NCBI RefSeq assembly: GCF_000716445.1
Contig: NZ_JNWK01000109.1
Coordinates: 1 to 9,966 of the forward strand
Direction: 5' to 3'
Source: Streptomyces wedmorensis
GTDB taxonomy: Bacteria; Actinomycetota; Actinomycetes; Streptomycetales; Streptomycetaceae
Length of the DNA: 9,966 nucleotides
In this document: positions 1 to 5,742 of the stretch, piece after piece
Position numbering within the stretch: the stretch's first letter is position 1
How the letters are laid out: each line of letters starts with the position of its first letter
Notes under the pieces: generated by a model
What the model was told of the DNA's origin: nothing
Seen by the model: the letters and a program-made list of their open reading frames with translations, nothing else
The model's database searches: none
Translations under genes and position numbers: made by a program

Positions 1-31
1 GGGGGCGGAGGCGCCGCCAAGGGGCGCCGTC

Positions 32-77
32 CCGTGTGCCCACCCGTCCCGCCCCAGCGGGACGATTGCCCACACGG
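32..77 (-). terminator. Probable hrdD terminator, two-part hairpin
   Basis: The inner arms at 45-52 and 57-64 form a perfect 8-bp stem (CGTCCCGC / GCGGGACG) with a 4-base loop. Outer arms CCGTGTG (32-38) and CACACGG (71-77) add 7 bp across a symmetric 6x6 internal loop. It lies about 120 bases past the hrdD stop, with no gene between. There is no U-tract, which is common for actinobacterial terminators. A second, smaller GGCGCC/GGCGCC hairpin sits at 10-28. The structure could equally end a gene arriving from the left on the plus strand. That it terminates transcription is inferred from position and symmetry. Confidence 0.5.
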
Positions 78-194
78 AGGTGCGGCATGGCAGCCCACAC
101 GGCAACGGGCGAAGGCCCAGGCGGCGGGGCGCGGCCCGCGTGGGCGGAGGGACCGAGGGCCCGAGGGGTGGAGGGTCCGGGGTGCCGGCCGCTC

Positions 195-1196
195 TTAGGC
201 CACCGCGTCGAAGCCGGTGTCGCGGGCCATTTTCTTGAGTTCGAGGAGGGCGTGCTTTTCGATCTGGCGGATGCGCTCACGGGTGAGGCCGTGCTGCTTG
301 CCGACCTCGGTGAGCGTGCGCTCGCGGCCGTCCTCGATGCCGTAGCGCATGCGGATGATGGACGCGGTGCGGTGGTCGAGCTTGTCGATGAGGTCGTCGA
401 GTTCTTCGCTGCGGAGCAGGGTGAGCACGGACTGTTCGGGCGAGATCGCGGAGGTGTCTTCGAGGAGGTCGCCGAACTGGGTCTCGCCCTGGTCGTCGAC
501 GGACATGTTCAGGGAGACGGGGTCGCGGGCCCAGTCCAGGACGTCGGTGACGCGCTCCGGGGTCGATCCGAGTTCGGCGGCGACTTCCGCGGGCTCGGGC
601 TCGCGCCCGTTCTCGCGGTTGAACTCGCGCTGCACGCGCCGGATGCGGCCCAGTTCCTCGACCAGGTGGACGGGGAGGCGGATCGTGCGGGACTGGTCCG
701 CTATGGACCGGGTGATGGCCTGGCGGATCCACCACGTGGCATATGTGGAGAACTTGAAGCCCTTGGCGTAGTCGAACTTCTCGACCGCGCGCACGAGGCC
801 CGCGTTCCCTTCCTGGATCAGGTCGAGCAGCGGCAGCCCGCTGCGCGGGTAGCGCCGCGCCACGGCCACCACGAGCCGCAGGTTGGACTTGATGAAGAGG
901 TCCTTGGCACGCTCGCCCTCGGCGACCAGCGCCTCGAGCTCCTCACGGGTCGCGCCGCCCGCCTCGGTCTCCACTTCTCCGTCGAGGATCTGCTGGGCGT
1001 AGACGCCCGCCTCGATCGTCTGGGAGAGCTCGACTTCCTTGGCGGCGTCGAGCAGGGGCGTGCGCGCGATCTCGTCGAGGTACATGCCGACCAGGTCGCG
1101 GTCGGCGATCTCCCCGCCCACGGCGCGAACGCTGCTTGCCCGTGCGGCTCCGCTCGTGGCGGAGGTCTGACGACGGGCGACGGCACGGGTTGCCAT
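195..1196 (-). CDS. hrdD: RNA polymerase group 2 sigma factor HrdD
   Basis: A 333-residue primary-like sigma factor that directs core RNA polymerase to -10/-35 promoters but lacks the long region 1.1 of the essential HrdB. Region 1.2 is at about 33-66 (RDLVGMYLDEIARTPLL). Region 2 is at about 97-170, with the core-binding and -10 recognition stretch GFKFSTYATWWIRQAITRSI. Region 3 is at about 178-255 and region 4 at about 258-325, with the -35 reading helix-turn-helix around LTEVGKQHGLTRERIRQIEK. Sequence and length match Streptomyces HrdD very closely, as I remember the S. coelicolor protein; HrdA and HrdC are less similar. The start is the ATG at 1194-1196, preceded by AAGGGAG at 1202-1208. 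A longer reading from a TTG at 1257-1259 is excluded because it overlaps the promoter -10. The upstream SigR-type promoter implies induction by thiol oxidative stress, as known in S. coelicolor. Confidence 0.96.
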   Translation of the reverse strand: MATRAVARRQTSATSGAARASSVRAVGGEIADRDLVGMYLDEIARTPLLDAAKEVELSQTIEAGVYAQQILDGEVETEAGGATREELEALVAEGERAKDLFIKSNLRLVVAVARRYPRSGLPLLDLIQEGNAGLVRAVEKFDYAKGFKFSTYATWWIRQAITRSIADQSRTIRLPVHLVEELGRIRRVQREFNRENGREPEPAEVAAELGSTPERVTDVLDWARDPVSLNMSVDDQGETQFGDLLEDTSAISPEQSVLTLLRSEELDDLIDKLDHRTASIIRMRYGIEDGRERTLTEVGKQHGLTRERIRQIEKHALLELKKMARDTGFDAVA

Positions 1197-1224
1197 GCGT
1201 GCTCCCTTGCTGAGTAGGTCGCGA

Positions 1225-1238
1225 CACCCTTCCGGGTG
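1225..1238 (-). other. Small hairpin in the hrdD mRNA leader
   Basis: Read on the minus strand, CACCC-GGAA-GGGTG forms a 5-bp stem closed by a GGAA loop, which fits the stable GNRA tetraloop class. It falls between the predicted SigR start of transcription (about 1250) and the Shine-Dalgarno at 1202-1208, close to the 5' end of the message. It may stabilise the 5' end. No ligand or protein is implied, and a role is inference only. Confidence 0.35.
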
Positions 1239-1256
1239 CCCTGCATCCGACGGAAA

Positions 1257-1284
1257 CAACGACTGGAATCAGGACAGAATTCCC
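1257..1284 (-). promoter_or_regulatory. SigR-type promoter of hrdD
   Basis: On the minus strand GGGAAT (1279-1284) is followed, after exactly 18 bases counted from GGAAT, by GTTG (1257-1260). GGAAT-N18-GTT is the established consensus of the thiol-oxidative-stress ECF sigma factor SigR in Streptomyces, and hrdD is a known SigR target in S. coelicolor. Transcription would start near 1250, giving a leader of about 55 bases before the ATG at 1196. An additional hrdD promoter further upstream is possible, but I could not identify one with confidence. Confidence 0.88.
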
Positions 1285-1450
1285 ACCCGACACATGGATT
1301 TTCGCGATCATGCAGTATCCTGCGCGGCCGCCGCCCGCTCGGGCATGCCGCCGGCACCCACGGAGGTGCAGGTCAGGCCGGGCACGGAGGGTGATTCGGC
1401 GCCTCTCGCGGGGGCTCCCGACCACGCCGTCGGTGAGACCGCGATCACAT

Positions 1451-1475
1451 GCGGCGTCATCCCTTCAGACGCCGC
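1451..1475. repeat. Perfect 8-bp inverted repeat, 9-base loop
   Basis: GCGGCGTC (1451-1458) and GACGCCGC (1468-1475) are exact reverse complements around a 9-base AT-richer loop. It lies about 85 bases upstream of the plus-strand start codon and about 170 bases behind the hrdD SigR promoter, so it belongs to neither leader on the simplest reading. It could be an operator, the terminator of a short unannotated RNA, or a barrier between the divergent units. No U-tract follows on either strand. Confidence 0.45.
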
Positions 1476-1523
1476 GGCACGGTCGGCGGTTGCCTCCGCC
1501 CTTCGACCTAGGCCTGCGGCCCG

Positions 1524-1553
1524 TTACGGCCGGCCGGGCCCCCGCCCTACGGT
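1524..1553 (+). promoter_or_regulatory. Candidate leaderless promoter
   Basis: TACGGT (1548-1553) fits the streptomycete -10 pattern TAnnnT and ends 7 bases before the ATG at 1561, so transcription would begin at or next to the start codon. TTACGG (1524-1529) stands 18 bases upstream as a weak -35. No Shine-Dalgarno precedes either ATG of the gene, and leaderless mRNAs are common in Streptomyces. The -35 is a poor match, so the call rests mainly on the -10 and the missing ribosome binding site. Confidence 0.4.
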
Positions 1554-1597
1554 CGGCCCCATGAACGACACCACGGTCGGCCCCATGAACGACACCA
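1549..1597 (+). repeat. 24-bp tandem duplication spanning a start codon
   Basis: Bases 1549-1572 are repeated without change at 1573-1596, and one further base of the match continues at 1597. Each copy holds the ACGGTCGGCCCC upstream element, an ATG and the codons for NDT. The gene therefore has two in-frame ATGs, at 1561 and 1585, and an N-terminus reading MNDTTVGPMNDTSGT. Only the first copy keeps the T that completes the TACGGT -10 hexamer; the second reads CACGGT. It looks like a recent slippage event. Confidence 0.9.
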
Positions 1598-2592
1598 GCG
1601 GCACCCTCGACGAGGCCCTCGAACGGCTCCACAGCACGGGACCCGAACGCGACGGCTGGCTCTCCAACCACGCCCCCATGGCCGTGGAGGCGCTCGTCCG
1701 CCACGGGCAGGCCCCCACCGTGCACCGCTGGCTCGACCATTACGCGCCGAAACTGGAGGAGGCGCCGCCCGCACGCCTCCCGGTGACCGTCGACAGCTGG
1801 CGGGAGGCGCTCGGCGACCCGTCGCGGATCACGGACTGGACCCGTTTCCTCACCCGGGAGCTGGAGGAGCGCCCCTGGCGGGAGGTTCTGGCCGAATGGT
1901 GGCCCCGGCTGCTTCCGGGCATCGCGGGCGGCGCGACGCATCCGGTGATCCGCACGGGGCACGCCGTACGGACCCTGCTGACGACGGAGGAGACGGCCCC
2001 GCGCCGCGCCGAGCTGGCGCACGCGCTCGGTTACTGGGCCGCCCGCCACCAGCCGCTTCCGCCGCTCGGCCCGTTGGCCCCGGCCTCGTCCGCGGCTGCC
2101 GCCCTGGACGCCGTACCGCCGGTTCCGGAGCAGCAGGGCGGGATCCGGGCCCGGCTCGCACAGCTCACGGCGTTCCCTGGGTGGGGTGCGGCGTCCGGCC
2201 CGGACGCGGCGAAGGCGCTGCTCGCGGAGCTGGTGACGGCGGCGACGCACCGGTACGCGACGCACGGCCACGGCGAGCCGGTCATGCTCGTGCACGCGGC
2301 GACCGCGCCGAACGCGGTCCTGCGCGCCCTGCCGGCGCTGCCGCGCGAGCTGTGGGCGCCGAGCCTGGCGGCGGCCTGGTCGGCGGCGGCCGCCGTCACC
2401 GCCGCGTACACGCCGTCGGAGGCGGCCCCGTACGCCGCGACCTCGCTCACCCCCGAGGAGGTCTTCGGCCGGGCGGCGGCGCACGGCGACGACCACACGA
2501 TCAAGTTCGCCGACACGGCGCTCGACGTGGGCGGTCCGCGTGCGCTGGCCGCCGCCGTCCGCTCGGTGGAGCTGAACCCGCCGGTGTTCTGA
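1561..2592 (+). CDS. Questin oxidase-like family protein
   Basis: 343 residues from the first ATG, or 335 from the duplicated ATG at 1585; which is used is not decided by the sequence. The protein resembles the questin oxidase-like family (formerly DUF4243). Fungal relatives open anthraquinone rings in a Baeyer-Villiger-like oxidation, while the bacterial members are mostly uncharacterised. Visible family features are SNHAPMAVEAL at about 35-45, THPVIRTGHAVRTLL at 126-140, GYWAARHQPLP at 157-167, VMLVHAATAPNAVLRALPALP at 241-261 and HGDDHTIKFADTALD near the C-terminus. Conserved histidines at about 37, 127, 134, 245, 309 and 312 are candidates for the active site. No signal peptide or membrane segment is seen. 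It stands alone on its strand, convergent with the ring-cleaving dioxygenase 6 bp away. A shared aromatic-oxidation role is tempting but not shown. The family call is from memory of motifs; the substrate is unknown. Confidence 0.8.
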   Translation: MNDTTVGPMNDTSGTLDEALERLHSTGPERDGWLSNHAPMAVEALVRHGQAPTVHRWLDHYAPKLEEAPPARLPVTVDSWREALGDPSRITDWTRFLTRELEERPWREVLAEWWPRLLPGIAGGATHPVIRTGHAVRTLLTTEETAPRRAELAHALGYWAARHQPLPPLGPLAPASSAAAALDAVPPVPEQQGGIRARLAQLTAFPGWGAASGPDAAKALLAELVTAATHRYATHGHGEPVMLVHAATAPNAVLRALPALPRELWAPSLAAAWSAAAAVTAAYTPSEAAPYAATSLTPEEVFGRAAAHGDDHTIKFADTALDVGGPRALAAAVRSVELNPPVF

Positions 2593-2602
2593 GGCGGCTC
2601 AG
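2589..2602. terminator. Inverted repeat holding both convergent stop codons
   Basis: CTGAG (2589-2593) and CTCAG (2598-2602) are exact reverse complements around GCGG. The plus-strand TGA (2590-2592) and the minus-strand TGA (2599-2601) each lie inside one arm. It is the only symmetric element in this 6-bp convergent gap. Five base pairs is weak for termination, so transcripts probably overlap at the 3' ends. Confidence 0.3.
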
Positions 2603-3396
2603 CCGAACTGCACGGACCGCTTCGCGAGCCCCATCCAGAAGCCGTCGATCACCGACCGCTCCGCGTCGAGGTCGCCCGCCTCGTCCGCCGCGCCCATCGT
2701 CACGAACAGCGGGGCGAAGTGCTCCGTGCGCGGATGTGCGAGGCGTCCCGCGGGCGACTTGTGCTCGAAGTCGAGGAGCGCGTCGACGTCCCGCGCGGCG
2801 AGCGCCTCGTCGCCCCAGGCGTCGAACTCCGCGGACCAGCCGGGCACCCCGCCGCCGGTGTGCCGCAGCGCGGCGAGGTTGTGGGTGAAGAACCCGCTGC
2901 CGACGATGAGGACGCCCTCGTCGCGGAGCGGCGCGAGCTTGCGTCCGATGTCCATGAGGCGGCGCGGGTCCAGGGTGGGCATGGAGATCTGGAGTACGGG
3001 GATGTCGGCGCCCGGGTACATCTCGACGAGCGGCACGTAGGCGCCGTGGTCGAGCCCCCGGTCGGGGATGTCCTGGACGGGCGTGCCGGGCGCGCGGAGC
3101 AGTTTGCGGACGGCCTCGGCGAGCCGCGGGGCGCCGGGGGCCGCGTACCGGACGCGGTAGTAGTGCTCGGGGAAGCCCCAGAAGTCGTAGACCAGCGGCA
3201 CGGTCTCGGTGGCGCCGAGCGCGAGCGGGGCCTCCTCCCAGTGGGCGGAGACCATGAGGATCGCCTTGGGGCGCGGCAGGTTCGCGGACCACGCGGCGAG
3301 TTCGCCGGGCCAGACGGGGTCGTCGGCGAGCGGCGGCGCGCCGTGCGACAGGTACAGGGCGGGCATCCGTTCCGGCGTGACGTCCATGGCGTCCAT
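2599..3396 (-). CDS. DODA-type extradiol ring-cleavage dioxygenase
   Basis: 265 residues of the LigB/4,5-DOPA dioxygenase class (class III extradiol), cytosolic enzymes that open catechol-type rings with a mononuclear metal. Visible family motifs are YLSHGAPP (H18), VSAHWE (H52), YDFWGFPEHYYRVRYAAPG at 70-88, DRGLDHGAYVPL (D116, H117), GSGFFTHNL (H172) and TEHFAPLFV (H226). H18, H52 and H226 are the expected metal ligands, with H172 and H117 near the active site. Length is normal and complete for the family. The start is the ATG at 3394-3396, with GGAGG at 3405-3409 spaced 8 bases. A second ATG three codons later (3385-3387) is less well placed. It is divergent from a MarR gene with operator-like palindromes between them, which suggests induction by an aromatic compound. 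The substrate cannot be named; DOPA is the model substrate for the family, not a prediction. Confidence 0.88.
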   Translation of the reverse strand: MDAMDVTPERMPALYLSHGAPPLADDPVWPGELAAWSANLPRPKAILMVSAHWEEAPLALGATETVPLVYDFWGFPEHYYRVRYAAPGAPRLAEAVRKLLRAPGTPVQDIPDRGLDHGAYVPLVEMYPGADIPVLQISMPTLDPRRLMDIGRKLAPLRDEGVLIVGSGFFTHNLAALRHTGGGVPGWSAEFDAWGDEALAARDVDALLDFEHKSPAGRLAHPRTEHFAPLFVTMGAADEAGDLDAERSVIDGFWMGLAKRSVQFG

Positions 3397-3407
3397 GGCG
3401 GCGACCT

Positions 3408-3435
3408 CCGACTTCTGGGTTCCGACTTCTAGGTT
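3408..3435 (-). repeat. 14-bp tandem repeat in the dioxygenase leader
   Basis: CCGACTTCTGGGTT (3408-3421) is followed directly by CCGACTTCTAGGTT (3422-3435), with one difference in 14 bases. It fills the space between operator-like site O1 and the dioxygenase ribosome binding site, and the first copy overlaps the last two bases of the complement of GGAGG. The duplication shifts the operator 14 bp relative to the start codon. Confidence 0.85.
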
Positions 3436-3449
3436 CTTGAAACTTCAAG
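3436..3449. promoter_or_regulatory. Operator-like palindrome O1 (MarR)
   Basis: CTTGAA-AC-TTCAAG is a perfect 6-2-6 palindrome in an AT-rich island of a very GC-rich sequence. It lies between the divergent dioxygenase and MarR genes, about 40 bp from the dioxygenase start. Dimeric MarR proteins typically bind such short palindromes next to their own gene. A related site, O2, lies 30 bp further on. Binding is inferred. Confidence 0.65.
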
Positions 3450-3475
3450 CTAACTGTCCGCACACCGTAACTCGA

Positions 3476-3493
3476 TATAGTTCAACTTTCAAG
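3476..3493 (+). promoter_or_regulatory. marR promoter -10 with overlapping operator O2
   Basis: TATAGT (3476-3481) is a strong -10 hexamer, predicting a transcript start near 3488. The -35 around 3452-3458 (AACTGTC) is poor. Overlapping it, GTTCAACTTTCAAG (3480-3493) read on the minus strand is CTTGAAAGTTGAAC, which matches 11 of 14 positions of the perfect palindrome O1. A repressor bound here would cover the -10 and the start point, which fits autoregulation. Confidence 0.55.
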
Positions 3494-3506
3494 GATGAGT
3501 CGTACG

Positions 3507-4013
3507 ATGGGCACCATGGGAGACATGACCGAGCCCCGCTGGCTCACCGACGAGGAGCAGCACGTCTGGCGCGCCTACCTGCACGCCACCACGCTCCTGG
3601 AGGACCACCTCGACCGCCAGTTGCAGCGCGACGCCGGGATGCCGCACATCTACTACGGACTCCTCGTCCAGCTCTCCCAGGCCCCGCGCCGCCGGCTGCG
3701 GATGACCGAGCTGGCCAAGAGCGCCAAGATCACCCGATCCCGCCTCTCCCACGCCGTCGCCCGCCTGGAGAAGAACGGCTGGGTCCGCCGCGAGAACTGC
3801 CCCTCCGACAAGCGCGGCCAGTTCGCCCGGCTCACGGACGAGGGCACCGAGGTCCTCCGGCGCAACGCCCCCGGCCACGTGGCGGCGGTACGCCAGGCCC
3901 TCTTCGACCGGCTCTCCCCCGAACAGGTGAAACAGCTCGGCACGATCATGCGCGTCATGGCCGAAGGCCTCGAACCGACGGACGCGGACGCGGACCTGCC
4001 CTGGCTCCGCTGA
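3507..4013 (+). CDS. MarR-family transcriptional regulator
   Basis: 168 residues from the ATG at 3507. A winged helix-turn-helix dimeric regulator of the MarR family. The N-terminal dimerisation helices run to about 60. The helix-turn-helix is at about 66-91 (MTELAKSAKITRSRLSHAVARLEKNG), the wing at about 94-110 (RENCPSDKRGQFARLT), and the C-terminal dimer helix at about 122-155. The start is uncertain. ATGs occur at 3495, 3507, 3516 and 3525. AAGGA at 3491-3495 gives the best spacing to 3507, while the ATG at 3495 overlaps that site. It is divergent from the dioxygenase gene, so self-repression plus control of that gene, relieved by a phenolic ligand, is the natural inference. The single Cys98, just before the wing, could in principle be redox-active, but nothing else supports an OhrR-type mechanism. 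The last codons and stop are part of a 41-bp tandem duplication that forms the terminator. Confidence 0.9.
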   Translation: MGTMGDMTEPRWLTDEEQHVWRAYLHATTLLEDHLDRQLQRDAGMPHIYYGLLVQLSQAPRRRLRMTELAKSAKITRSRLSHAVARLEKNGWVRRENCPSDKRGQFARLTDEGTEVLRRNAPGHVAAVRQALFDRLSPEQVKQLGTIMRVMAEGLEPTDADADLPWLR

Positions 4014-4066
4014 CGAAGCGGAACCCGGACACAGAACCGCCCTGGCCCCGCTGACGAAGCGGAACC
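3998..4066 (+). repeat. 41-bp-period tandem duplication over a stop codon
   Basis: Bases 3998-4025 recur at 4039-4066 with a single difference in 28 positions (T4006 versus C4047). The first copy encodes the C-terminal residues and TGA of the MarR protein; the second lies wholly outside the gene. Each copy contains the stem CCGCT-GACGA-AGCGG, so a hairpin has been copied together with the gene end. Confidence 0.88.
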
Positions 4067-4071
4067 AGGGC
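4039..4071. terminator. Bidirectional terminator between marR and efflux gene
   Basis: GCCCTGG (4039-4045) pairs with CCAGGGC (4065-4071). After a 2x2 internal loop, CCGCT (4048-4052) pairs with AGCGG (4058-4062) around a 5-base loop, for 12 bp in total. It sits between convergent genes, 21 bases from the efflux-gene stop, so it can serve both strands. An imperfect copy at 4000-4028 has the same inner stem but one mismatch in the outer stem. Confidence 0.7.
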
Positions 4072-4091
4072 AGGCTGCGTGCGCGCGGCGG

Positions 4092-5621
4092 TCAGTGGGC
4101 GACGACCGGGATCTTCACCTCGTCGTCCGCGTCCGCACCGGACCCGGCGACGGCCGAGGAGCCCGGCTTGCCGGTGTTGATGAGCACGAAGGCGATCGCG
4201 GCCGAGAGGGCCAGGATGCCGACCGCCCACCAGATGGCCGCGGCGTAACCCTCGACCATGCCTTGGAGCTGGACCAGCTTCTGCGCGGCCGGAGTGGTCG
4301 CGCCCGCCGCGTGGTCCGCCAGGTAGGCGGTGGTCGCCGAGGCGGCGATCGTGTTCAGCAGGGCCGTACCGATGGCGCCGCCGACCTGCTGCGAGGTGTT
4401 CACCATCGCGGAGGCGACACCGGCGTCCCGCGGGTCCACGCCGAGCGTCGCGAGCGACATGGCCGGCATGAACGCCGTGCCCATGCCCAGGCCGAGCAGC
4501 AGCTGCGCGGGCAGGATCAGACCGGCGTACGAGGTGCCGATCTCCAGCTGCGTCAGGAGCAGCATGCCGACGCCGGCGGTCAGGAAGCCGGGCGCCATGA
4601 GCAGCCGCGGCGGGACCCGGGTCATCAGCCGCGTACCGATCTGCGTCGAGCCGACGATCATGCCCACGATCATGGGCAGGAACGCGAAGCCCGTCTTGAC
4701 CGGCGAGTACCCCTTCACGACCTGGAGGTAGTACGTCAGGAAGAGGAACAGGCCGAACATCGCGATGACGGCGAGACCCAGCGACAGGTAGACACCGCCG
4801 CGGTTGCGGTCGGTCACGACGCGCAGCGGCAGCAGCGGCGACTTGACCAGGTACTCGGTGAGGACGAACAGGATCAGCAGCACGCCGGAGCCGACGAACA
4901 GGGCGATCGTGCCGGTGTCGCCCCAGCCCGCGGACTCGGCGCGCGTGAAGCCGTACACGAGCGCGACCAGGCCGAGGGTGGAGAGGACCACGCCGGGGAT
5001 GTCGAGCGGCGAGCGGTTGCGGCCGGCGGCCGGCTCACGGACGACGAGGTACGCGCCGACGGCGGCGACCACGGCGAACGGGATGTTGACGAAGAACGTC
5101 CAGCGCCAGTTCAGGTACTCGGTGAGGAAACCGCCGAGGATCAGGCCCACGGCGCCGCCGCCACCGGCGATCGCGCCGTAGATGCCGAACGCCTTCGCGC
5201 GCTCCTTGGCGTCGGTGAAGGTCACGGCGAGCAGCGACAGCGCGGCGGGCGCGAGGAGCGCGCCGAAGGCGCCCTGGAGCGCGCGGGCACCGAGCATCAT
5301 CGCCTCGCCCGTCGCGGCACCGCCGAGGGCGGAGGCGGCGGCGAAGCCGATCAGACCGGTGACGAAGGTCCGCTTGCGGCCCCACAGGTCGGCGATGCGG
5401 CCACCGAACAGGAGCAGGCCGCCGAAGGCGAGGGCGTAGGCCGTGATGACCCACTGCCGGTTGCCGTCCGAGATGCCGAGGTCCTGCTGGGCGGAGGGCA
5501 GGGCGATGTTCACGATCGTCGCGTCGAGCACGACCATCAGCTGGGCGAGGGCGATGAAGATCAGGGCTTTCCAGCGGCCGGGATCGGCCTGGATCGCGGT
5601 GGTCTCGGGGATTTTCGGCAT
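4092..5621 (-). CDS. DHA2-family (EmrB/QacA) MFS drug efflux transporter
   Basis: 509 residues; an inner-membrane proton antiporter of the 14-transmembrane-segment drug exporter class. Visible family motifs are D1 LDATIVNIALP at about 32-42, WVITAYAL at 57-64, motif A GGRIADLWGRKR at 73-84, motif B RALQGAFGALLAPAALSLL at about 113-131, antiporter motif C GAIAGGGGAVGLILGGFL at about 149-166, and RWTFFVNIP at 173-181. Fourteen hydrophobic segments are consistent with the sequence, which ends in a charged cytosolic tail (DADDEVKIPVVAH). The start is the ATG at 5619-5621, supported by AGAGGTGG at 5630-5637 spaced 8 bases. A GTG four codons upstream (5631-5633) lies inside that site and is rejected. 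It follows a TetR gene on the same strand across a 272-bp gap carrying a hairpin and minisatellite, so it probably has its own promoter. The drug or metabolite exported is unknown. Confidence 0.92.
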   Translation of the reverse strand: MPKIPETTAIQADPGRWKALIFIALAQLMVVLDATIVNIALPSAQQDLGISDGNRQWVITAYALAFGGLLLFGGRIADLWGRKRTFVTGLIGFAAASALGGAATGEAMMLGARALQGAFGALLAPAALSLLAVTFTDAKERAKAFGIYGAIAGGGGAVGLILGGFLTEYLNWRWTFFVNIPFAVVAAVGAYLVVREPAAGRNRSPLDIPGVVLSTLGLVALVYGFTRAESAGWGDTGTIALFVGSGVLLILFVLTEYLVKSPLLPLRVVTDRNRGGVYLSLGLAVIAMFGLFLFLTYYLQVVKGYSPVKTGFAFLPMIVGMIVGSTQIGTRLMTRVPPRLLMAPGFLTAGVGMLLLTQLEIGTSYAGLILPAQLLLGLGMGTAFMPAMSLATLGVDPRDAGVASAMVNTSQQVGGAIGTALLNTIAASATTAYLADHAAGATTPAAQKLVQLQGMVEGYAAAIWWAVGILALSAAIAFVLINTGKPGSSAVAGSGADADDEVKIPVVAH

Positions 5622-5742
5622 GGGTGTAGCCACCTCTTGGCGCGTACGGGGAAAAACGGTCTGAAAGTTCGGGTGGTGCCGTGAGTCGGCGGGCCCTATC
5701 GGGTGGTCACGTCGGCCGTGGCGGTCGCGTCGGCCGGGCGGC

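Larger units (their letters stand above)
1197..1560. other. Divergent intergenic region, hrdD / questin oxidase
   Basis: 364 bases without a convincing gene. The plus-strand frame is open from 1195, but its composition (scattered Arg, Ala and Pro with no conserved motif) does not look like protein, and it would overlap the hrdD promoter. The right half has no recognisable coding signal on either strand. It holds the hrdD Shine-Dalgarno, leader hairpin and SigR promoter on the left, a perfect 8-bp inverted repeat at 1451-1475, and the candidate leaderless promoter of the plus-strand gene at 1524-1553. Smaller symmetrical elements occur at 1354-1369 (GCACC/GGTGC). Confidence 0.7.

Noticed and set aside
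36..1217. Long open frame on the plus strand opposite hrdD (393 codons).
   Set aside because: It is the mirror of a confidently identified sigma factor. Its residues show the acidic/Val/Leu-rich pattern typical of antisense frames in high-GC genes, with no recognisable domain.
1197..1259. N-terminal extension of HrdD from a TTG at 1257-1259.
   Set aside because: The TTG lies in the SigR -10 element, so it would not be transcribed from that promoter, and the ATG at 1196 has a good Shine-Dalgarno and matches known HrdD N-termini.
1195..1560. 122-codon upstream extension of the questin oxidase-like protein.
   Set aside because: It would cross the hrdD promoter and leader, has no conserved content, and the family starts near the MNDT segment.
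5631..5633. GTG as start of the efflux transporter.
   Set aside because: It lies within the AGAGGTGG ribosome binding site that is correctly spaced for the ATG at 5619-5621.
5647..5683. Possible ECF-type promoter of the efflux gene (GAAC ... CGTA on the minus strand).
   Set aside because: The -35/-10 spacing of about 18 bases and partial matches fit no defined ECF consensus well enough to support a feature.
4095..5684. 529-codon plus-strand frame opposite the efflux gene.
   Set aside because: Full family motifs of a DHA2 transporter are on the minus strand; the plus frame is a charged low-complexity shadow (Arg/Asp/Glu/Gly/His).
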